From Sphingobacteruim zhuxiongii (GTDB taxonomy: Bacteria; Bacteroidota; Bacteroidia; Sphingobacteriales; Sphingobacteriaceae): DNA of 64,000 nt. The translations under genes were made by a program, and so were the position numbers. Location: the NCBI RefSeq assembly GCF_009557615.1, contig NZ_CP045652.1, positions 682,001-746,000 on the forward strand. The letters are read 5' to 3'. Within the stretch, counting starts at the first letter, position 1. Each line of letters begins with the position of its first letter. The notes under the pieces were generated by a model. The model did not search any database, had not been told where the DNA came from, and saw nothing but the letters and a program-made list of their open reading frames with translations. Below are positions 60,933-64,000 of the stretch, one piece after another.

Positions 60933-61622
60933 TCAAATAGCTTTCTGAATATCAGGATGGTTGGTGTCTTCGCCGCGCGCTCCAGTGACACGGTATACTT
61001 GGTGTGAGCCTAGTTCGCCATTGTAGGGAACCATAAGATCAGTAATTTCGTCTTTTCCGTCAGCGAATAACCATGCATCGCGATCTTTCTCTCCAATAAT
61101 TAAAGGCATTCTTTTCTTTTCGTTGTGGATTTCTCCCAGTAATGGATTTGCAGGAGTTGTAATAATGGAGAATGTCGGATATGTTTCGCCTGTATCTTGG
61201 TCGGTAAAATCCGAATAAACGACACCGAGAGTAAAGATTTTCTTATCAGGATGGTAGATATAGTAATTTTCCGTGTCCTTCACACCCTTTACTTTGTGAG
61301 GTTCATAGAATCCATTAACGTATAACAATCCTCGGTTCTTTGTGATGTAGTTCTTATAGCTAGCCTTTTCGAATATGCTTTCGCTTTCTGCATTCAGAGT
61401 ATTGGCATATTTAGCGGCATCTGCTTCATTCTTCACCCAAAAAGGTATAAGTTTCCATCGAGCCTCACGGATAATTTCAGGGGAGCTATTTAGCGTCACA
61501 GGAAGGAATGGACGAGCAAATCCCGATACGTGGAAAATTTCATCTCGCTTATATTGGACACCTAGCGATTTAAATTCTTTTCGTAAAGCCTTTTCATCAG
61601 GATGTGAAGTGTGATAGCACAT
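60933..61622 (-). CDS. SOS response-associated peptidase (SRAP/YedK/HMCES)
   Basis: This 229-residue protein has the catalytic Cys2 (MCYHTSHPDEKALRK), the NTLNAESESIFEKASYKNYI segment, the LLYVNGFYEPHKVKG strand with the conserved Glu and His IHNEKKRMPLII. SRAP proteins crosslink to abasic sites in single-stranded DNA to protect it. It is a known phage-carried type. It lies on the minus strand before the palindrome-controlled gene. Confidence 0.93.
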   Translation of the reverse strand: MCYHTSHPDEKALRKEFKSLGVQYKRDEIFHVSGFARPFLPVTLNSSPEIIREARWKLIPFWVKNEADAAKYANTLNAESESIFEKASYKNYITKNRGLLYVNGFYEPHKVKGVKDTENYYIYHPDKKIFTLGVVYSDFTDQDTGETYPTFSIITTPANPLLGEIHNEKKRMPLIIGEKDRDAWLFADGKDEITDLMVPYNGELGSHQVYRVTGARGEDTNHPDIQKAI

Positions 61623-61686
61623 AATTTTATGCCTTTCTCAATTATAACAATAATCCATGGGATTTGTTGGGGTATATTATGCAATA

Positions 61687-61712
61687 AGCCTAACTAGGTG
61701 GTTAGGCTTTTT
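61687..61712. terminator. Terminator between the SRAP and CsbD genes
   Basis: GCCTAAC and GTTAGGC form a 7-bp stem with TTTTTT on the plus strand. The CsbD gene transcript (minus strand) ends towards it, where the T-run is weak. Confidence 0.6.
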
Positions 61713-61730
61713 TGTAAACCGTTTGATAAG

Positions 61731-61928
61731 TTAAACATCTTTATCTAAATCGTTTAACCAAGATTGAACTTCTTCACGAGTTTTTCCGGTCTTCTTCTGA
61801 AGCCTTCCATATAATTCGTCTTCTTTACCTTCGGCGTAGAGTAAATCGTCGTCTGTTAAATCAGCAAATTCTTGCTTTACTTTACCTTTTAGAACGTTCC
61901 ATCTACCTTTTAAATCTAAAGTATCCAT
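61731..61928 (-). CDS. CsbD family stress protein
   Basis: The 65-residue protein has the CsbD core [20 protein letters not shown], followed by [20 protein letters not shown]. CsbD proteins are small, charged, general-stress proteins; their exact action is not known. Its presence inside a prophage is unusual. Confidence 0.92.
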   Translation of the reverse strand: MDTLDLKGRWNVLKGKVKQEFADLTDDDLLYAEGKEDELYGRLQKKTGKTREEVQSWLNDLDKDV

Positions 61929-62063
61929 AGTTAATTTTTTAGTGTATTCTTATAACAGCTTAAAACGTAAAATGTTCAATTTTTATTCTCTTCACATTAA
62001 AATCGTTAAAACATTTTTGAATTATTGCTGTTCTAAAGAGATATAAACATATATATAATCATT

Positions 62064-62606
62064 ATGGCAACTACAACGAAAACCAAAACACCAGAAACAA
62101 AAATAAAGGCAAAAGCTGATGCCGCTAAAGATTTACAAGATTTATTCGAAGATGGAATGAAAGATATCTATTGGGCAGAGAAAGAGCTTGTAAAAGCGTT
62201 GCCTAAGATGGAAAAAAATGCATCTTCTAAAGAATTAAAATCAGCTATTGCATCCCATCTAAACGAAACGAAAGAACACGTCGCTAGATTAGAAAAAGCC
62301 TTCGAATCAATTGGGGTTAAAGCAGAAGCTGTTAAATGTGATGCAATGGCTGGTTTATTAGAAGAAGGCGAAGGAATTATGGAAGAAACCGAAGTTGGTT
62401 CTGTACGAGACGCTGGAATTATAGCGGCGTCGCAAAAGGTCGAACATTATGAAATTGCTACTTATGGTACTTTGGCAGCTTTCGCAAAGGTATTAGGTCA
62501 TAAGGAAGCTTTGAAATTACTTTTGTCTACCTTAGATGAAGAAAAGACTTGCGACGAAAAGTTAACATCTATTGCTGATACAAACTTAAATTCCAAGGCT
62601 GAATAA
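62064..62606 (+). CDS. DUF892 (YciE/YciF-type) ferritin-like protein
   Basis: The 180-residue protein has a Lys/Thr-rich N-terminus, then the ferritin-like four-helix domain with LQDLFEDGMKDIYWAEKELV, HLNETKEHVARLEKAFESIG, and SQKVEHYEIATYGTLAAFAK. The Glu and His residues could bind iron or manganese. The family is linked to stress resistance. Own terminator follows. Confidence 0.92.
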   Translation: MATTTKTKTPETKIKAKADAAKDLQDLFEDGMKDIYWAEKELVKALPKMEKNASSKELKSAIASHLNETKEHVARLEKAFESIGVKAEAVKCDAMAGLLEEGEGIMEETEVGSVRDAGIIAASQKVEHYEIATYGTLAAFAKVLGHKEALKLLLSTLDEEKTCDEKLTSIADTNLNSKAE

Positions 62607-62625
62607 ATATTATGCATCGTTGCGG

Positions 62626-62657
62626 AAAAGGTTAGTAATTTACTAGCCTTTTTTTTA
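62626..62657 (+). terminator. Terminator of the DUF892 gene
   Basis: AAGGTTAGTAA and TTACTAGCCTT (one G-T and one mismatch) are followed by eight T, about 20 bases after the stop. Confidence 0.75.
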
Positions 62658-62734
62658 TTCTTCCTCTCTAATTCTGCAAGATTGAGGAAATGCCTAAACA
62701 TATGTTTCAACATATATGTTATGACTTATACCTG

Positions 62735-63106
62735 TCATACTCGGGATTTTGACCGTTTTTGGTCAAGGTTAGCTAACCTAGATTGTATCTTATCCGCTAA
62801 GCTTCTGAAATGCTTATCAGTAGCGTACAAGTCTTTATACTGATTAATCTGATAGATTACAGTGCTATGATCGCGACCGCCGAATATTTGACCGATCTCA
62901 AGCAATGACATTGAAGTATTGCGTCTTAGAAAATAGGAGATAAGGCACCTAGCTACTGACAGCTTTCGAAGTCTCGATTTGCTTGCTATTTCTTCCTGTG
63001 TGACGTTTAACAGTTCGCATACAGTGTAGACTATAGGGTCTTGATATCTGTTGGTGAAAGCCATTCTAAATGGACGTTCTAGTCCTGCGTATATAAGTGG
63101 GGTCAT
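62735..63106 (-). CDS. Stand-alone DnaA domain IV-like DNA-binding protein
   Basis: The 123-residue protein matches the C-terminal DNA-binding domain of DnaA: a helix-turn-helix with VTQEEIASKSRLRKLSVARC and the signature FGGRDHSTVIYQINQYKDL. There is no ATPase domain, so it cannot be a full initiator. It would bind DnaA-box-like sites in phage or host DNA. It overlaps the upstream 56-residue ORF by four bases, so they are coupled. Confidence 0.88.
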   Translation of the reverse strand: MTPLIYAGLERPFRMAFTNRYQDPIVYTVCELLNVTQEEIASKSRLRKLSVARCLISYFLRRNTSMSLLEIGQIFGGRDHSTVIYQINQYKDLYATDKHFRSLADKIQSRLANLDQKRSKSRV

Positions 63107-63273
63107 CCCTCAAATATTTTAATCTGCTTATTCGGTTTATTTAATCGCTCTTCTGCCTTAATGCCTTCGAGTTTCTTCCTTGCTATGGAGAGTACTTCCA
63201 GCATCTGCTCATTTGATAACCCATTCTCCTGGAGATAGGCTATTATCATATCTGCTTGTTCTTGGATGGTCAT
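63103..63273 (-). CDS. Small phage protein, 56 residues
   Basis: The ORF reads MTIQEQADMIIAYLQENGLS, then NEQMLEVLSIARKKLEGIKA, ending IKIFEG. It is helical and charged. Its TGA overlaps the DnaA-like ATG (ATGA), and it starts two bases after the methyltransferase stop, so the three genes form one minus-strand unit. Confidence 0.75.
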   Translation of the reverse strand: MTIQEQADMIIAYLQENGLSNEQMLEVLSIARKKLEGIKAEERLNKPNKQIKIFEG

Positions 63274-63274
63274 G

Positions 63275-64000
63275 TTATGCTACCATTTTTAAAAGTACCT
63301 CACCTTGGCATTCAGCCCAAGCACGTACTACATGAGGAACTACACTGTTGCCAATAAATTTCTTTTGATCTGATTGATTTCCGTACAATTTGTAATCCGC
63401 TGGAAACCCCTGAATTAGTTTCAACTCTGAAACTTTCAGCATTCTCATACGGATATCTGATATCCCATACATCGCCATAAATTCCTTGATCTTGACCATG
63501 GTTTCAGAATCATCTTGATAGATTTCAATTCTAACTGACTGATCGATTGAATACTGGATAAAGTATAGTGGAGCTTTGTCTTGACGTGCAATGATTGTTG
63601 GGCAAGGTTGCTCAATATGCATTGTATGACCACCATGTGAAGGATTGTATATAAACCCTTTTGCAGTCATCAATGCATGCTTATCCGATGTTAAAATTGT
63701 GCCTGCTGGCTGATCGATTGACTGATGATTATGTTCGCCTGAATACTGCTTATCTAGCCAATGAGCCTGAACCAAAGAAAATCGATCCTTTGTAGGGATG
63801 GTATCCAATGGATCGTTGATTGATTCACAACCTTTTTCGTTACCGTAGTATTTAGTCAAGAAACAAGGATTGATCAAGTAGTGATGTTTTCGACTTGCCA
63901 AAATTGTTGGTACGGGTTCATCAACCGACTTAGATACACCTTTATAGGAAGATGTTAATACAAATGGTTCAACATTTACCAATGCTTGATTAGCAGCGGT
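63275..64000 (-). CDS. DNA cytosine-5 methyltransferase, C-terminal part
   Basis: The frame continues to the last base, so the 5' part lies beyond the window. The visible 241 residues cover the target-recognition region, with repeated segments such as SIDQPAGTILTSDKHALM and HIEQPCPTIIARQDKAPL, and the C-terminal motif X (KLIQGFPADYKLYGNQSDQK, then FIGNSVVPHVVRAWAE). The catalytic Pro-Cys motif would be outside. Such enzymes protect phage DNA from host restriction. Confidence 0.9.
   Translation of the reverse strand, partial: TAANQALVNVEPFVLTSSYKGVSKSVDEPVPTILASRKHHYLINPCFLTKYYGNEKGCESINDPLDTIPTKDRFSLVQAHWLDKQYSGEHNHQSIDQPAGTILTSDKHALMTAKGFIYNPSHGGHTMHIEQPCPTIIARQDKAPLYFIQYSIDQSVRIEIYQDDSETMVKIKEFMAMYGISDIRMRMLKVSELKLIQGFPADYKLYGNQSDQKKFIGNSVVPHVVRAWAECQGEVLLKMVA

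Larger units (their letters stand above)
37385..64000. mobile_element. Siphovirus-type prophage, left end to at least the window edge
   Basis: The element begins after the ffh remnant with a tyrosine integrase, then holds a complete set of late genes in HK97-like order, a lysis block, accessory stress-related genes and early-type genes (DnaA domain IV protein, DNA methyltransferase). No right attachment site is found in the window. Because ffh does not resume and phage-type genes continue at the end, I take everything from 37,385 to 64,000 to be prophage. Head, tail and terminase frames are intact, so it may be functional; the replication genes lie mostly outside. Confidence 0.85.

Overview
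The window comes from a Bacteroidota chromosome, most likely family Sphingobacteriaceae (Sphingobacterium or a close relative). Supporting evidence is low GC, promoters with a TAnnTTTG -7 element, and family-typical genes: gldC, a GLPGMI-type secreted protein, a HYC_CC_PP protein next to a TonB receptor, a bacterial histone H1-like protein and an S46 dipeptidyl-peptidase. The genus is an inference. No tRNA, rRNA or CRISPR array was seen.

Positions 1-37,357 are ordinary chromosome. They hold the 3' end of floA; kdsC-maf; a metal-related TonB receptor with its HYC_CC_PP partner; a trp operon in the order leader-trpD-trpF-trpB-trpA on the minus strand, with a recognisable leader peptide (three consecutive Trp codons) and attenuator; plsC; an M20 dipeptidase; an outer-membrane receptor with a GLPGMI partner; a DPP7-type peptidase; a plus-strand run of a DEAD-box helicase, a small membrane protein, gldC and an EVE protein; a LytTR response regulator with a giant propeller sensor kinase; a minus-strand run ileS, DksA-like, lspA, M28 peptidase, SDR reductase and thioesterase; an IscA-type protein; glyA; an ECF sigma factor; and a YugP-type zinc peptidase.

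At 37,316-37,384 a good promoter is followed by an ATG and eight codons (MFSNLQDK) that match the start of Ffh, the signal recognition particle GTPase. The frame then stops and the sequence becomes a prophage with a tyrosine integrase. I infer that the phage is inserted in the 5' end of ffh and that this is the left attachment site. The right end lies beyond 64,000.

The prophage is a siphovirus type. Integrase, a small DNA-binding protein and a hypothetical gene/HNH pair come first. An HK97-like late block follows (terS, terL, portal, minor head, protease, capsid, connectors, tail tube, tail-assembly chaperone with a -1 frameshift, tape measure, tail tip, tail spike). A lysis block holds a lysozyme, two small membrane proteins and a candidate unimolecular spanin. 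Next are genes not needed for a virion: a fatty-acid desaturase, a cold-shock protein, a CsbD protein, a DUF892 ferritin-like protein and an SOS-associated peptidase. The window ends in minus-strand genes of early type: a stand-alone DnaA domain IV protein, a 56-residue protein and the 3' part of a cytosine-5 DNA methyltransferase.

Regulatory sequence inside the prophage stands out. The same palindrome (TTACTAA-N5-TTAGTAA) overlaps promoter-like sequence at two loci 22 kb apart. Clusters of GCTAAAA repeats, spaced about 11 bp, lie directly upstream of the terminase and of the protease-capsid genes. A short transcription unit at about 39,093-39,152 may encode a small RNA.
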